Shown here piece after piece: positions 8,794 through 17,678 of a stretch of 64,000 nt of DNA. The notes under the pieces were generated by a model. That model had not been told where the DNA came from. It saw nothing but the letters and a program-made list of their open reading frames with translations, and ran no database searches. The DNA lies in the NCBI GenBank assembly GCA_028876385.1, contig JAGWSF010000111.1:1-64000 (forward strand), in the 5' to 3' direction. The stretch comes from Acidobacteriota bacterium. Lineage in GTDB: Bacteria > Actinomycetota > Acidimicrobiia > Acidimicrobiales > Palsa-688. The stretch's first letter is position 1. Each line of letters starts with the position of its first letter. Made by a program: the position numbers and the translations under genes.

Positions 8794-11235
8794 TCATACG
8801 ACGTGGGCGAGGGTGGCCACGAAGTAGGCGGCGGGAAGCGCCAAGAGGATGCTGTCGAAGCGGTCCAGCAGGCCGCCGTGACCGCCGAGCACGGTGCCCG
8901 AGTCCTTGATGCCGAGGTCACGCTTGAGCATGGACTCGAACAGGTCACCGGCCGGGGCGATGAGCCCGATTACCAGACCGAGCACCAGTCCGTAACGCAT
9001 GCCCGACCACGGGTGGACCACCTTGCCGACGATGGCGCCGACGATGATGGCCCCCACGAGGCCGCCGACGAACCCCTCGATGGTCTTGTTGGGGCTGATG
9101 GCTGCGGCCATGGGGCGACTGCCGATCCACCGCCCGACCACGAAGGCGAAGATGTCGGCCGCGATGGCGACCAGGATGGCCCCGAGGAACAGGCCCTTGC
9201 CGCTGTGGGCCTGGAGCAGGACGGCCGAGAAGGAACCCATGACCGACACCCACACGAACACCATGACGGTGACGGCGGCGTTGGCCAGGGGCCGGGCCTC
9301 GACCACCCCGAGCACATACCAGAGCATGGTCCCGGCGAAGAGCAGAACCGTGACTATGGGTATGGCACCGATTCCCTTCCAATAGGCCCCGAGCACGCAA
9401 CCGACGGTGGCCACCAGCCCCAGCAGCGTGGCCGGCCGGAAGCCGGGAGCCCGGGTCATGTTGTAGGCCTCGGCGGCGGCCGCCACGACCACCACCGCGG
9501 AGAGCAGGACCAGGGCCTTGGCCCCGATGGCGTAGGCGATGAACAGCACGACCACGAGGCCGACGCCGACCACTACACGATTGCCCACCTCGCCCCCGCC
9601 ACCGCCGCCGGTCGGCGGCCGCCGAGGAGGTCCGGCTCCGGGTCGGTCCGGGCCGACCCGCCGGCTGGGGTCACGGGTGGCCGTCGAGGTGCTGACCCGG
9701 CGGGTGGCCGACGCGCCGACGGCGGCCGCCGCCGGAGCCGGCTCGGCCCAGTCGCCGAAACCACCCTCGGAGGGGCCGTTGTAGGCGCCCCCACCGACGA
9801 ACCCGCCGGCCGACCCGGCACCCGAACCGGCCGCGGAGGCGGCGGCAGCACCGGCGGAGGCACCCGCCGCCGATGCCGTGGCGGCCGACCCGGCCGCACC
9901 GGCCGTACCGGCGGCGCCGGCCGCCCCGAAGGCGGCACGTGCCGACCGGCGTCCGCCTGAGGCTTCGGCCGGCCCTGATCGGCCGCGGTCCCAGCGACGT
10001 CCGCGCCGGGCGGCGCGCGACGCGCCGGTGTCCGGGGTGTCCCACTCGTCGTCGGGTTCGTGGTCGTCGGGTATCTCCACCACGGTCAGGTCCACGACGG
10101 GGTTGGCTCCCGTCCGGTTGGTCACCCGCTCGAAATCGTCATCGAAGGAATACAGATCGGAATGCTCAGTGCGGTTCTGGTCGAGCGCCCCAACGGGGCC
10201 CGACTCGGGGACCAGGTCGCCCAGCTCGTCGCCTTCGTCCCAGGCATCGTCGTCGCGCCAGCGCACCCCGCGGGTGCCCAGCGCCCGCCAGGCCGCCAGC
10301 TGGTCGGGATCGTCGTCCTCCTCGGCGTCCTCGTCGAAGCGCAGGCGCGGCACCTCACCGGTAGGGGGGTCACTCCAGTGGAGCATCCCCTCGGTTCCCC
10401 CGGAGACGGTGATGCCCTCCTCGGGGATGGCTGGCGCCAGTTCGGTCGTGCTGTCGGAGCCGGCGGAGAACCCGCCGGGCACGGCCCACGGCGGGGCGTC
10501 GGCTTCCATCTGGTCGTCTCCTCTGGTAGCGGTCTCGGTCTGAGCAGCCCAGTCGCCCGGCGCCCGGGGGCTGGGAGGCGGGGGAAGCGGGGGGTCGCCG
10601 GCCAGATGGGGGGCTGGCCCCGACGCCGGTCGGCCGATGTCGGAGGTCGCGGAGCCGCTCGGGCCCCGCTCGGATGCGGGCCACTCCTCGAATCCGGACC
10701 CGGGGTGCCCCCGGTCCGGTTGGCCACCTCCCGGAGCGGGCGAACCGCCCGAAGCCGGTCGGTCCGCACCGAGCTCGAACCCCACCGGCTCGGGCGCGTA
10801 TCCGTATTCGCCGCCGTCGGCCTCTGAACCCCGGGGCGAAGTATCCGCGTAGCCCGCCGGATCGTCGGCCGTATCGGGATACCGCTCGTCGCCGAAGTCC
10901 TCGAGGTCGTCTGAGGCGGCCGACCCCGGTTGACCGGCGGTCGAGCCCTGCGGATTGCGGGTAGGCCGACGCCACGTCCCCTGGGCGGGTGTTGCCAGCG
11001 GCGGAAGTGACACCGCCTCGGCCGGGTCCACCGAGTCGGGCAGGGGGAACCGGTGGGCCGGCCGCGGCCCGCTGGGCGCCGGCGGCACGTCGCCGAAGCG
11101 CAGCTGATCGTCGGGTCGGCGGCCAGCCGCCTCGCCTGCCTCCAAGGCTGCCTGCGCCTCCTCGGCCTTGATGATCCGGACTCCTTCGGCCGGCTGACGT
11201 CCGGACCTGTTGCCCGGATTGTCCCGCTCGCTCAC
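8794..11235 (-). CDS. cdsA: Phosphatidate cytidylyltransferase with a 540-residue disordered N-terminal extension
   Basis: CdsA makes CDP-diacylglycerol from phosphatidic acid and CTP, the branch point for membrane phospholipids. The catalytic membrane domain occupies only the last 270 of 813 residues. It has several hydrophobic segments, ISPNKTIEGFVGG, and the family signature SMLKRDLGIKDSGTVLGGHG followed by GLLDRFDS. Residues 1 to about 540 are low in complexity and rich in Asp, Glu, Gly, Pro and Ser, with an Ala/Gly-only stretch near 430-470. The frame is continuous, and the GTG start has a perfect AGGAGG five bases upstream, so the extension is probably translated. Its role is unknown. 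It lies downstream of frr. Confidence 0.93.
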   Translation of the reverse strand: MSERDNPGNRSGRQPAEGVRIIKAEEAQAALEAGEAAGRRPDDQLRFGDVPPAPSGPRPAHRFPLPDSVDPAEAVSLPPLATPAQGTWRRPTRNPQGSTAGQPGSAASDDLEDFGDERYPDTADDPAGYADTSPRGSEADGGEYGYAPEPVGFELGADRPASGGSPAPGGGQPDRGHPGSGFEEWPASERGPSGSATSDIGRPASGPAPHLAGDPPLPPPPSPRAPGDWAAQTETATRGDDQMEADAPPWAVPGGFSAGSDSTTELAPAIPEEGITVSGGTEGMLHWSDPPTGEVPRLRFDEDAEEDDDPDQLAAWRALGTRGVRWRDDDAWDEGDELGDLVPESGPVGALDQNRTEHSDLYSFDDDFERVTNRTGANPVVDLTVVEIPDDHEPDDEWDTPDTGASRAARRGRRWDRGRSGPAEASGGRRSARAAFGAAGAAGTAGAAGSAATASAAGASAGAAAASAAGSGAGSAGGFVGGGAYNGPSEGGFGDWAEPAPAAAAVGASATRRVSTSTATRDPSRRVGPDRPGAGPPRRPPTGGGGGGEVGNRVVVGVGLVVVLFIAYAIGAKALVLLSAVVVVAAAAEAYNMTRAPGFRPATLLGLVATVGCVLGAYWKGIGAIPIVTVLLFAGTMLWYVLGVVEARPLANAAVTVMVFVWVSVMGSFSAVLLQAHSGKGLFLGAILVAIAADIFAFVVGRWIGSRPMAAAISPNKTIEGFVGGLVGAIIVGAIVGKVVHPWSGMRYGLVLGLVIGLIAPAGDLFESMLKRDLGIKDSGTVLGGHGGLLDRFDSILLALPAAYFVATLAHVV

Positions 11236-11245
11236 GGCGTCCTCC

Positions 11246-11824
11246 TCAGACAGCTAAGAGCTCTTCCTCTTTGTGCAGCAGCACCCGGTCGATCTCAGCG
11301 ACGTACTCGTGGGTGACCCGCTCGAGATCCTTCTCGGCCCGCTCGAGCTCGTCGCTGGAGATGTCGCCGTCCTTTTCGAGGGCCTCGAGATCCTTGCGGG
11401 CCCCCCGACGGGTATTGCGGACGGCCACCCGGCCCTCCTCCGCCTTGTGGTGGGCCACCTTCACCATCTCGCGGCGTCGCTCCTCGGTGAGAGGAGGGAA
11501 CGTCAGACGTATGACTACCCCGTCGTTGTTCGGGTTGACACCCAGGTCGGAATTCATGATGGCCTTCTCGATGGCCTTCAACGAACCCTTGTCGTAAGGG
11601 GTTATGACCATCAGCTTGGCTTCGGGGACCTGGATACCGGCGAGCTGCTGCAGCGGCACCTCCGAACCGAAGTACTCCACCCGCAGCTTCTCCACCAGCG
11701 CCGGAGCGGCCCGGCCGGTCCGGATGGTCGCCATCTCCCCACGGGTGTGCTCGACCGCCCTGGCCATCTTGGCCCGGCAGTCCTCCATCACGGCGTCGGT
11801 GAAACTCTCGTCGCTGTCGGCCAT
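11246..11824 (-). CDS. frr: Ribosome recycling factor
   Basis: Frr, with EF-G, splits post-termination ribosomes. The 192-residue product has the conserved core: TIRTGRAAPALVEKL, VEYFGSEVPLQQLAGI, LMVITPYDKGSLKAIEKAI and RLTFPPLTEERRREMVK. The ATG overlaps the pyrH stop by one base (TGATG), indicating coupling. The order rpsB-tsf-pyrH-frr-cdsA is the common bacterial arrangement. Confidence 0.97.
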   Translation of the reverse strand: MADSDESFTDAVMEDCRAKMARAVEHTRGEMATIRTGRAAPALVEKLRVEYFGSEVPLQQLAGIQVPEAKLMVITPYDKGSLKAIEKAIMNSDLGVNPNNDGVVIRLTFPPLTEERRREMVKVAHHKAEEGRVAVRNTRRGARKDLEALEKDGDISSDELERAEKDLERVTHEYVAEIDRVLLHKEEELLAV

Positions 11825-12543
11825 CAGTGGATAAGCGTACCGATTTGTTCTCCCTGCAGTGTGCGACGCAGGTTCCCCGGCTCCATGATGGAGAAGACGC
11901 GGATGGCGAGATGGTTCTCCCGGCAGAGGGTGATGGCGGTCAAGTCCATGGCCCGCAGGCCCCGGGCGATGACCTCGTCGAAACTGATCTCGGGCAGTAG
12001 CCGGGCATCCGGGTTGGTCTTGGGATCGGAGTCATAGACGCCGTCGGCCCCCCCGTGGGTGCCCTTGAAGAACACGTCGGCCTCGATCTCGACGGCCCGC
12101 AGCGCCCCCGCCGTGTCGGTGGTGAAGAAGGGGTTACCGGTCCCGGCGGCGAAGACGACCACCCGGCCCTTCTCCAGATGGCGGATGGCCCGCAGCCGTA
12201 TGTAGGGCTCGGCGATCTGGGACATGCCGATGGCCGTCTGGACCCGGGTCGGCTGGCCCTGGCGCTCCAAGGCGTCCTGGAGGGCCAAGGCGTTGATGAC
12301 CGTGGCCAGCATGCCCATGTAATCGGCGCTGGCCCGATCCATGCCCGTCGCCATACCGGTGGCTCCCCGCCAGATGTTGCCGCCGCCGACCACGACGGCG
12401 ACCTGCACACCCAACTCGGAGATGACCTCGGCGATCTCCTTGGCGATGCGCTCGACCACCGAGCCGTCGATGGTCTCGTCGGCGGCGTCACTGGCGAAGG
12501 CTTCGCCGGACAGCTTGAGCACCACCCGGCTCCACTCGGTCAC
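11824..12543 (-). CDS. pyrH: UMP kinase
   Basis: PyrH phosphorylates UMP to UDP and is the bacterial-type amino acid kinase fold enzyme. Its 239 residues contain [21 protein letters not shown], the segment [20 protein letters not shown] and the nucleotide-binding region [21 protein letters not shown]. It starts at GTG 12543 with no obvious ribosome binding site, 40 nt after tsf. The one-base overlap with frr shows that these genes form one operon. Confidence 0.97.
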   Translation of the reverse strand: MTEWSRVVLKLSGEAFASDAADETIDGSVVERIAKEIAEVISELGVQVAVVVGGGNIWRGATGMATGMDRASADYMGMLATVINALALQDALERQGQPTRVQTAIGMSQIAEPYIRLRAIRHLEKGRVVVFAAGTGNPFFTTDTAGALRAVEIEADVFFKGTHGGADGVYDSDPKTNPDARLLPEISFDEVIARGLRAMDLTAITLCRENHLAIRVFSIMEPGNLRRTLQGEQIGTLIH

Positions 12544-12583
12544 GGAACGGCGATTCTACTCGCCGTCCGGGACGGGATGCCCG

Positions 12584-13387
12584 TCAGGACCCGATGACGG
12601 CCTGAGCGAAGCCGATAACGCCCACCCCGCCGAGGAATTGGGTGACGCTGAGCTTGTCGTCCTTGGCATAGGGCTGCTCGAGGAGAACACCCCCGGGCAC
12701 CCGCTTGTACCAGCCGTTGAGCTTGCCGTCCACGATCTTCTCCACCGCGGCCTCGGGCTTGCCCTCGTTGCGGGTCTGGGCCTCCAGGGTGGAACGCTCC
12801 GACTCCACCTCCTCGGCGGGAACCTGGTCCCGGCTGAGCACGCTGGGCCGTCCGAAGGCGACGTGTACGGCCAGGTCGTGGGCCAACTCCGAGGTGCCCC
12901 CGTCGAGCAGGACGATCACCCCGTTGACGCCGCGACCGTTCTGCACGTGCAGGTAGGACTCGAGCACCTGGCCGGGACCGGCCGACAGGCGGGCCACCGT
13001 GCCGAGCTGGATGTTCTCCTTGAGCGTCACCCGCAGGTCGTCGAGGGCGTCCTTGTGGGACTCGACGGCGCCCTCCCCGTCCGCGGCCACGGCGGCGGCC
13101 AGCTTCTCGATCATGGCGACGAACTGCGGCGACTTGGCCACGAAGTCGGTCTCGGACTTGAGCTCGACGAGTGACGCCGCGTCGCCGACGCGTGCCACCG
13201 CCACCGCCCCGTCGGCACTCTCCCGGTCGGCCCGCTCGGCGGCCTTCCCGAGACCCCGCTCGCGCAACCACTGGATGGCTGCGTCGAAATCGCCGTCGGT
13301 CTCGGTCAACGCCTTCTTCGCGTCCATCATCCCGGCACCCGTGGAGTCCCGGAGGGCCTTCACGTCCTTCGCGGTGAAATCTGCCAT
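12584..13387 (-). CDS. tsf: Translation elongation factor Ts
   Basis: EF-Ts is the nucleotide exchange factor for EF-Tu. The 267-residue product starts with the UBA-like N-terminal domain containing VKALRDSTGAGMMDAKKAL and continues with the core signature ELKSETDFVAKSPQF. A later dimerisation-type segment includes EVESERSTLEAQTRNEGKPE and IVDGKLNGWYKRV. AGAAGG precedes the ATG by five bases. It follows rpsB after a 71-bp gap. Confidence 0.97.
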   Translation of the reverse strand: MADFTAKDVKALRDSTGAGMMDAKKALTETDGDFDAAIQWLRERGLGKAAERADRESADGAVAVARVGDAASLVELKSETDFVAKSPQFVAMIEKLAAAVAADGEGAVESHKDALDDLRVTLKENIQLGTVARLSAGPGQVLESYLHVQNGRGVNGVIVLLDGGTSELAHDLAVHVAFGRPSVLSRDQVPAEEVESERSTLEAQTRNEGKPEAAVEKIVDGKLNGWYKRVPGGVLLEQPYAKDDKLSVTQFLGGVGVIGFAQAVIGS

Positions 13388-13458
13388 TTTGGCCTTCTGC
13401 TCCTGAATATCGATTCGATCTGGACTGGAGGGACTTCGACTGCTGCCGAACCAACCGG

Positions 13459-14577
13459 CTAGCTGTCGGCTCCCTCCCCGGCCTGGCCGGCGTGAGGCTC
13501 GACCGGCGCGTCGGCCGGCGAAACGGACGGATCGGACGCTGCGGCGGCGGCTTCAACCAGAGTGTCGGTGGCTCCGGCCGGCGTGGCCACTCCCGACGCC
13601 GTCTGCTCGTCACTCGGGGCCCCGTTGGACGCCTCGGGCTGGGGTTCGGGCTCGGGCTGGGGTTCGGGCTGGAGTTCGGGCTCGGGCCCGGTTTCGGGCT
13701 CGGTTTGGGCCGCCTCATCGGCCTGCTGGCGGGCGGCCAGCAGGCGGGCCTCTCGCTCAGCCTGGGCGATGGCCGCCTGACGGCGGGCCTGGCGCTGCTG
13801 CTCCTCGCGCTCGGCCTCCTCCTCGGGGGTGAGCGGGCGGGGACCCTCGGCCGCCGCGGGCGCCGCGGCACCCGAACGGGCCGCCCGCCTCGACGCGATG
13901 AACCGACCCTCCTCCACGGCGTCGGCGATCACCCGGCACATCAGGCTTCCGGCCCGGATGGCGTCGTCGTTGCCCGGGATGACGTACTGGATCAGGTCCG
14001 GGTCGCAGTTGGTGTCCACCACGGCCACGATGGGCAGGCCGAGCTTGTTGGCCTCGGTGACGGCGATGTGCTCCTTCTTGGTGTCGATGATGAACACCGC
14101 GTCGGGAAGCCGGTTCATGTTGCGGATCCCGCCCAGGTTGCGGTGGAGCTTCTCCAGCTCCCGGCTGAGGATCAGCGCTTCCTTCTTGGGCATGGCCTCG
14201 AAGTCACCGGCGGCCCGCATGCGGTCGTACTCCTGCATCTTGCCCACCCGCCCGGCGATCGTGGTGAAGTTGGTGAGCATGCCGCCGAGCCAGCGCTCGT
14301 TGATGTACGGCATCCCGCACTTGGTGGCGAAGGTCGAGATGGGATCCTGTGTCTGCTTCTTGGTGCCGACGAACAGGATGGTGCCGCCACCGGCGACGAG
14401 ATCACGTACGAACGAGTAGGCGCTGTCGATCCGCTCCAGGGTCTGGTTCAGGTCGATGATGTAGATGCCGTTGCGCTCTCCGAAGATGAAGCGACGCATC
14501 TTGGGGTTCCAGCGGCGGGTCTGATGCCCGAAGTGAACTCCGGCCTCGAGCAACTGCCTCATGGTAACGACAGCCAT
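13459..14577 (-). CDS. rpsB: 30S ribosomal protein S2 with a long acidic C-terminal tail
   Basis: The first 230 residues are a standard S2: [22 protein letters not shown] at the start, [38 protein letters not shown] and [13 protein letters not shown]. Residues 235-372 form an unusual extension. It has a Glu/Arg/Gln-rich helical part ([18 protein letters not shown]) and then an acidic part with repeated PEPQPEPE and an Asp/Ser/Ala-rich end. Short S2 tails are common in actinobacteria, but this one is over a third of the protein. AAGGAG lies nine bases upstream of the ATG. It heads the rpsB-tsf-pyrH-frr operon. Confidence 0.96.
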   Translation of the reverse strand: MAVVTMRQLLEAGVHFGHQTRRWNPKMRRFIFGERNGIYIIDLNQTLERIDSAYSFVRDLVAGGGTILFVGTKKQTQDPISTFATKCGMPYINERWLGGMLTNFTTIAGRVGKMQEYDRMRAAGDFEAMPKKEALILSRELEKLHRNLGGIRNMNRLPDAVFIIDTKKEHIAVTEANKLGLPIVAVVDTNCDPDLIQYVIPGNDDAIRAGSLMCRVIADAVEEGRFIASRRAARSGAAAPAAAEGPRPLTPEEEAEREEQQRQARRQAAIAQAEREARLLAARQQADEAAQTEPETGPEPELQPEPQPEPEPQPEASNGAPSDEQTASGVATPAGATDTLVEAAAAASDPSVSPADAPVEPHAGQAGEGADS

Positions 14578-14906
14578 GGTTGGGGACTCCTTCCCATCGG
14601 TTGGTTGGCACCACCCGACGCGCGTCTCGATGGGAGACGACCGTGGGACCGTCGGGGGGTGGTGAACGGTTGGTTAACTGGGTGTGTTTCTGGGTCTAGC
14701 TCTGCGGTTACTGCTCTGCTGCGTGACTCTGTGGTGCTGTGCTGTGCTGTGGTGCTCTGGTCTTTGCGGTGCTCGGGTGCTCGGCCCGCAGCGCAGCGCC
14801 ATTCGCCGAGCGGGGGCGTCGCCACAGCCTGCGGGACCGGAGAGAGATGCTACCGCAGTCGAACCTCCCGGGGGAATCAGCTCTGGAGGTCGTCGCCCGG
14901 AGTGGT

Positions 14907-15022
14907 GGGGGTGCCGGTTGCCGGGGGCAGGGGTGCCGGTTGGCGGGGGCAGGGGCGCGGGGGCGCGGGGGCAGGGGTGCCGGTTGCCGGGGGCAGGGGC
15001 TCGGGGGCGCGGGGGCGCGGAG
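14907..15022. repeat. GC-rich direct repeats in the rpsB leader
   Basis: The unit GGTGCCGGTTGCCGGGGGCAG occurs at 14909 and again near 14976, with a variant GGTGCCGGTTGGCGGGGGCAG between them at 14932. Short GGGGGCGC units (14954-14970, 15002-15020) interleave with them. This is an imperfect minisatellite confined to the intergenic region. Confidence 0.75.
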
Positions 15023-15038
15023 TCGTGCGTGTCGCAGG

Positions 15039-15071
15039 GGGCGCTCGTGTCGCTTGGCGACAGGGGCGCCC
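15039..15071 (-). terminator. Hairpin after whiG, possible terminator or leader structure
   Basis: GGGCGC (15039-15044) pairs with GCGCCC (15066-15071), and inside it GTCGC (15049-15053) pairs with GCGAC (15057-15061) around a TTG loop. A four-base internal loop separates the two stems. It lies about 135 bp beyond the whiG stop. No T-run follows on either strand, so intrinsic termination is uncertain. Confidence 0.4.
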
Positions 15072-15084
15072 GGCGATTTCTGTG

Positions 15085-15156
15085 AACCAAAAGTATCAAC
15101 GGTGATCGAAAAGTGTTGCTATACAGCTAAATCAGTTCACAACTCGCAACTCGCAA
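15085..15156 (-). promoter_or_regulatory. AT-rich promoter-like region upstream of the rpsB operon
   Basis: This is the only AT-rich patch in the 629-bp gap. On the minus strand two direct TTGCGA repeats (15151-15156 and 15144-15149) are followed by TTGTGA and then TGTATAGC near 15118-15125. The best -35/-10 pairing is TTGCGA with TGTATA at 18 bp. The -10 match is poor, so this is only a candidate for the rpsB-tsf-pyrH-frr promoter. Confidence 0.3.
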
Positions 15157-15206
15157 CGAGGCGTCATCGGCCCGGCGGGCGACCGGCGGGCGGTCCCTGG
15201 GCCGGG

Positions 15207-15977
15207 TCAGCTCAGCCGGGAGCGAAGCTGCGTGATCGCCCGGGTGTGGATCTGGCACACACGGCTCTCGGTCACCCCGAGGACCTGGCCGATCTGGGCG
15301 AGGGTCAGGTTCTCGTAGTAGTAGAGGCTGAGCACGATCTTCTCCCGGTCCCCCAACCGGTTGATGGCTTTGGCCAGGATCTGCTTCATCTCCTCGACCT
15401 CGTAAGCCGCCTGAGGGCCGTCTCCGCTGTCAGGGAGCGTGTCCCGGAAGGTGGTCGGCTCGCCCCGCTCTCCCCCACTGCCGCTGTTGATGACCTCGTC
15501 GAGGGCCATCAGACCGGTGTAGGAGATCTGGCCGTACATGGCCTGCACCTCGGGAACGCTGATGCCCAACTCGGCCGCCACCTCCGCTTCGGTGGGGGCC
15601 CGGCCGAGCGACGCCTCGAGAGTGGCGTGGGCCCGTTCGAGGTCCCGGGCCTTCTGGCGGATGGAGCGAGGCACCCAGTCGATGGACCGGAGTTCATCGA
15701 TGATGTGACCCTTGATACGGGTGATGGCGTAGGTCTCGAACTTGATGTTGCGCCCGGCATCGAACTTCTCGATGGCGTCGATCAACCCGAACATCCCGTA
15801 GCTGACCAGATCAGCCTGCTCGATGGTGTGCGGAAGACCGGCTGACACACGACCGGCCACGAACTTGACCAATGGCGAGTATCGCAGGATCAACTGTTCC
15901 CGGACCTGGGGGTCCTTGGTGGACTTGTACTCAGCCCACATGGCATCGCCACCGAGGTCGTCTACGGCTGCCTCCAC
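15207..15977 (-). CDS. whiG: WhiG/FliA-family RNA polymerase sigma factor
   Basis: The 256-residue protein is a sigma-28-type factor. Region 2 is complete ([23 protein letters not shown], then [10 protein letters not shown] and [19 protein letters not shown]), region 3 starts at [15 protein letters not shown], and region 4 holds the HTH around [21 protein letters not shown]. In streptomycetes WhiG starts aerial hyphae sporulation, and in motile actinobacteria FliA-type factors drive flagellar genes; which applies here cannot be told. The start GTG 15977 is set by AGGAG six bases upstream. It sits between dprA and the rpsB operon. Confidence 0.95.
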   Translation of the reverse strand: MEAAVDDLGGDAMWAEYKSTKDPQVREQLILRYSPLVKFVAGRVSAGLPHTIEQADLVSYGMFGLIDAIEKFDAGRNIKFETYAITRIKGHIIDELRSIDWVPRSIRQKARDLERAHATLEASLGRAPTEAEVAAELGISVPEVQAMYGQISYTGLMALDEVINSGSGGERGEPTTFRDTLPDSGDGPQAAYEVEEMKQILAKAINRLGDREKIVLSLYYYENLTLAQIGQVLGVTESRVCQIHTRAITQLRSRLS

Positions 15978-16184
15978 AACGAGCTCCTAACGCCGTCCGT
16001 GGGCCAGCCCGACCAGCCCGTCGTCGAACCGCTGCGGCGTGATCATCGCCGAAAGGCTAGTCCTGATTGACCACTGACCGGCGACGAGGTTGGCAACGGA
16101 GGACCAACCAAGGCCGAGACACCCGAAAGACCTACCGGAATGCGTCTTTTGACCGGCCCCATTCACCACCGGCCAGCCCGATGG

Positions 16185-17678
16185 TCACCGTGGAGGACGT
16201 ATCCACCATCCCTCGCGCTGGTCGAGACGGCCCGCCTCGACCAGTCGATCGAGGCACCGGGCCGCCGCGGCAGCGTCCATGCCGGTCCGGATGAGGATCT
16301 GCTCGGTCGTGACCGGTGTGGACCCGAACGCATCGAGCACCCGGCGACACTGCGGGTCGTCGACGGGGATCGCTGACTCGACGCCCTCGGCGGAGCCCGG
16401 CGCCGTCGGGTCGACCCCGCTGGCGACCCGACGTCCCCCTCTCCCTGGACCCCGGGGAGGGCCGCTCGGGGAATCCGAGCGGAACATGCCCAGGGCATCA
16501 AGGACATCCCGAGCGTCCCGCACGGGACCCGCTCCGTCGTAGAGCAACTGGTTGGTGCCCTCACTGGCCGCGCTGTGCACCGAACCCGGCACCACCCTGA
16601 CCTCCACACCGCGCTCCAGGGCCGCCTCAGCGGTGTGCAGGCTCCCGCCTCGCAGACGGGACTCCACGATGACCACTAGAGACACCAACCCGGCTATGAC
16701 GCGGTTACGGGTCGGGAACCGCCAGGCCTGAGCCGGCCGTCCCGGGGGATTCTCGGATATCACGGCCCCGTGACGGGTCACCTCGGCCCACAGCGAGGCG
16801 TGCCGGCGGGGGTAGACGACATCGGGCCCGCTCGCCGCCACCCCTACGGTCGTGGCTGGAGCACCTTGAGCGAGAGCGGCCAAGGCTCCGGCGTGGGCTG
16901 CGCCGTCGATACCCAGGGCCAGTCCGCTAAGCACGCATATGCCGGCGGCGGCCAGGTCGTGGCCGAGACGGTAGGCGGTGGCCCGCCCCTCCGGAGTGGC
17001 GTTGCGGGTGCCGACCACTGCAACGCAGGTCCGGTCCAGAAACTCGATTGAACCCCGCCAGAACAGCACCCCCGGCGGGCTGGGGTCGTCGACCAGGCGG
17101 GCCGGGAAGTCCGGCCCCTGCCACCAGGTGACGCGGCATCCCCGCCCGGCATGAGGGGCCCACCACTCACACGGGTCGACCTGTCGAGCGATCTGCTCCC
17201 ACGGGCGCAGTGGCCGACCTCGCTCGGCCCCCGGACCCCCGACCCCCGCATCTGCGACCGCCGAACCGGCGCCCCCGGGACCCCCGACCCCCGGGCCGGC
17301 CGACCCCAGGTCAGCGTGCAGGAAGGCGCCGGGGCGGTCCAGTCGGGCCGACAGGGCCGGTCGGGCGGAGCGGGCCGGTTGGGCGGAGCGGGCCGACAGG
17401 GCGGGGCGGGCCGGTTGGTCGGGGCGGGCCGGTTGGTCGGAGCGGGCCGGTTGGGCCGAGCGGGCTGGTCGGGCCGGACCAGCCTGGCCCCTGTCGGCGG
17501 GACGCACGATCCGACCGCGGCTCACCTCGATCCAGGCCTGGCGGGGCGAGAACTGCGACAGGATGGCCTTCAGGGTGGCCGGGCCCATCCCGGGCAGCCC
17601 GGCCAGAGCTGCGGCGTAGGCCGCCTGATCTTCGCCGCTCGCGACTCGGTCGATGGCTCGGGGACGCGGCCCGCTCAC
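16185..17678 (-). CDS. dprA: DNA processing protein DprA/Smf with an Ala/Arg/Pro-rich repeat insert
   Basis: DprA loads RecA onto incoming single-stranded DNA during natural transformation. After a short helical domain (about 1-60), residues 62-120 are an odd insert of ARPAxPAR-type repeats, encoded by imperfect 15-bp DNA repeats. The Rossmann-like core follows, with VAVVGTRNATPEGRA, ICVLSGLALGIDGAAHAGAL, PARRHASL-like VVYPRRHASLW and AVISENPPG, then RNRVIAGLVSLVVIVE. The C-terminal winged-helix domain starts near ILIRTGMD. Its start GTG 17678 overlaps the comM stop (GTGA). The 497 residues exceed the usual 300-390 because of the insert and a linker. Confidence 0.93.
   Translation of the reverse strand: MSGPRPRAIDRVASGEDQAAYAAALAGLPGMGPATLKAILSQFSPRQAWIEVSRGRIVRPADRGQAGPARPARSAQPARSDQPARPDQPARPALSARSAQPARSARPALSARLDRPGAFLHADLGSAGPGVGGPGGAGSAVADAGVGGPGAERGRPLRPWEQIARQVDPCEWWAPHAGRGCRVTWWQGPDFPARLVDDPSPPGVLFWRGSIEFLDRTCVAVVGTRNATPEGRATAYRLGHDLAAAGICVLSGLALGIDGAAHAGALAALAQGAPATTVGVAASGPDVVYPRRHASLWAEVTRHGAVISENPPGRPAQAWRFPTRNRVIAGLVSLVVIVESRLRGGSLHTAEAALERGVEVRVVPGSVHSAASEGTNQLLYDGAGPVRDARDVLDALGMFRSDSPSGPPRGPGRGGRRVASGVDPTAPGSAEGVESAIPVDDPQCRRVLDAFGSTPVTTEQILIRTGMDAAAAARCLDRLVEAGRLDQREGWWIRPPR
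17341..17475. repeat. Short tandem repeats inside dprA
   Basis: Units close to GCGGGCCGGTTGG(T/G)CGG, about 15 bp apart, repeat some eight times on the plus strand. They are read in frame on the minus strand as Pro/Ala/Arg/Ser/Gln repeats between the N-terminal domain and the Rossmann core of DprA. Frame is kept because the period is a multiple of three. Confidence 0.75.

Larger units (their letters stand above)
14578..15206. other. Long rpsB leader / whiG-rpsB intergenic region (629 bp, no gene)
   Basis: No coding sequence is supportable here. On the minus strand, reading toward rpsB, the region holds an AT-rich promoter-like patch (15085-15150), a GC-rich hairpin (15039-15071), a repeated block of GGGGCAGGGG-type units (14907-15022), a low-complexity tract of TGCTG/TGTGC repeats (14719-14770) and finally the rpsB ribosome binding site. 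Plus-strand open frames over this area are low-complexity and look like shadows. A long leader in front of rpsB is compatible with S2 autoregulation, but no known leader motif is recognised. Confidence 0.6.

Noticed and set aside
7975-9960. 661-residue plus-strand open frame over dxr and cdsA
   Set aside because: It is antisense to two well-supported genes and consists of Gly, Asp, His and Gln runs typical of reversed GC-rich coding sequence.
13492-15105. 537-residue plus-strand open frame over rpsB and its leader
   Set aside because: It is antisense to rpsB and reads Gly/Leu repeats that mirror the S2 acidic tail; there is no ribosome binding site or family match.
17341-17475. CRISPR-like or regulatory repeat
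   Set aside because: The repeats are in frame inside dprA and have a period of 15 bp, so they encode a low-complexity linker.
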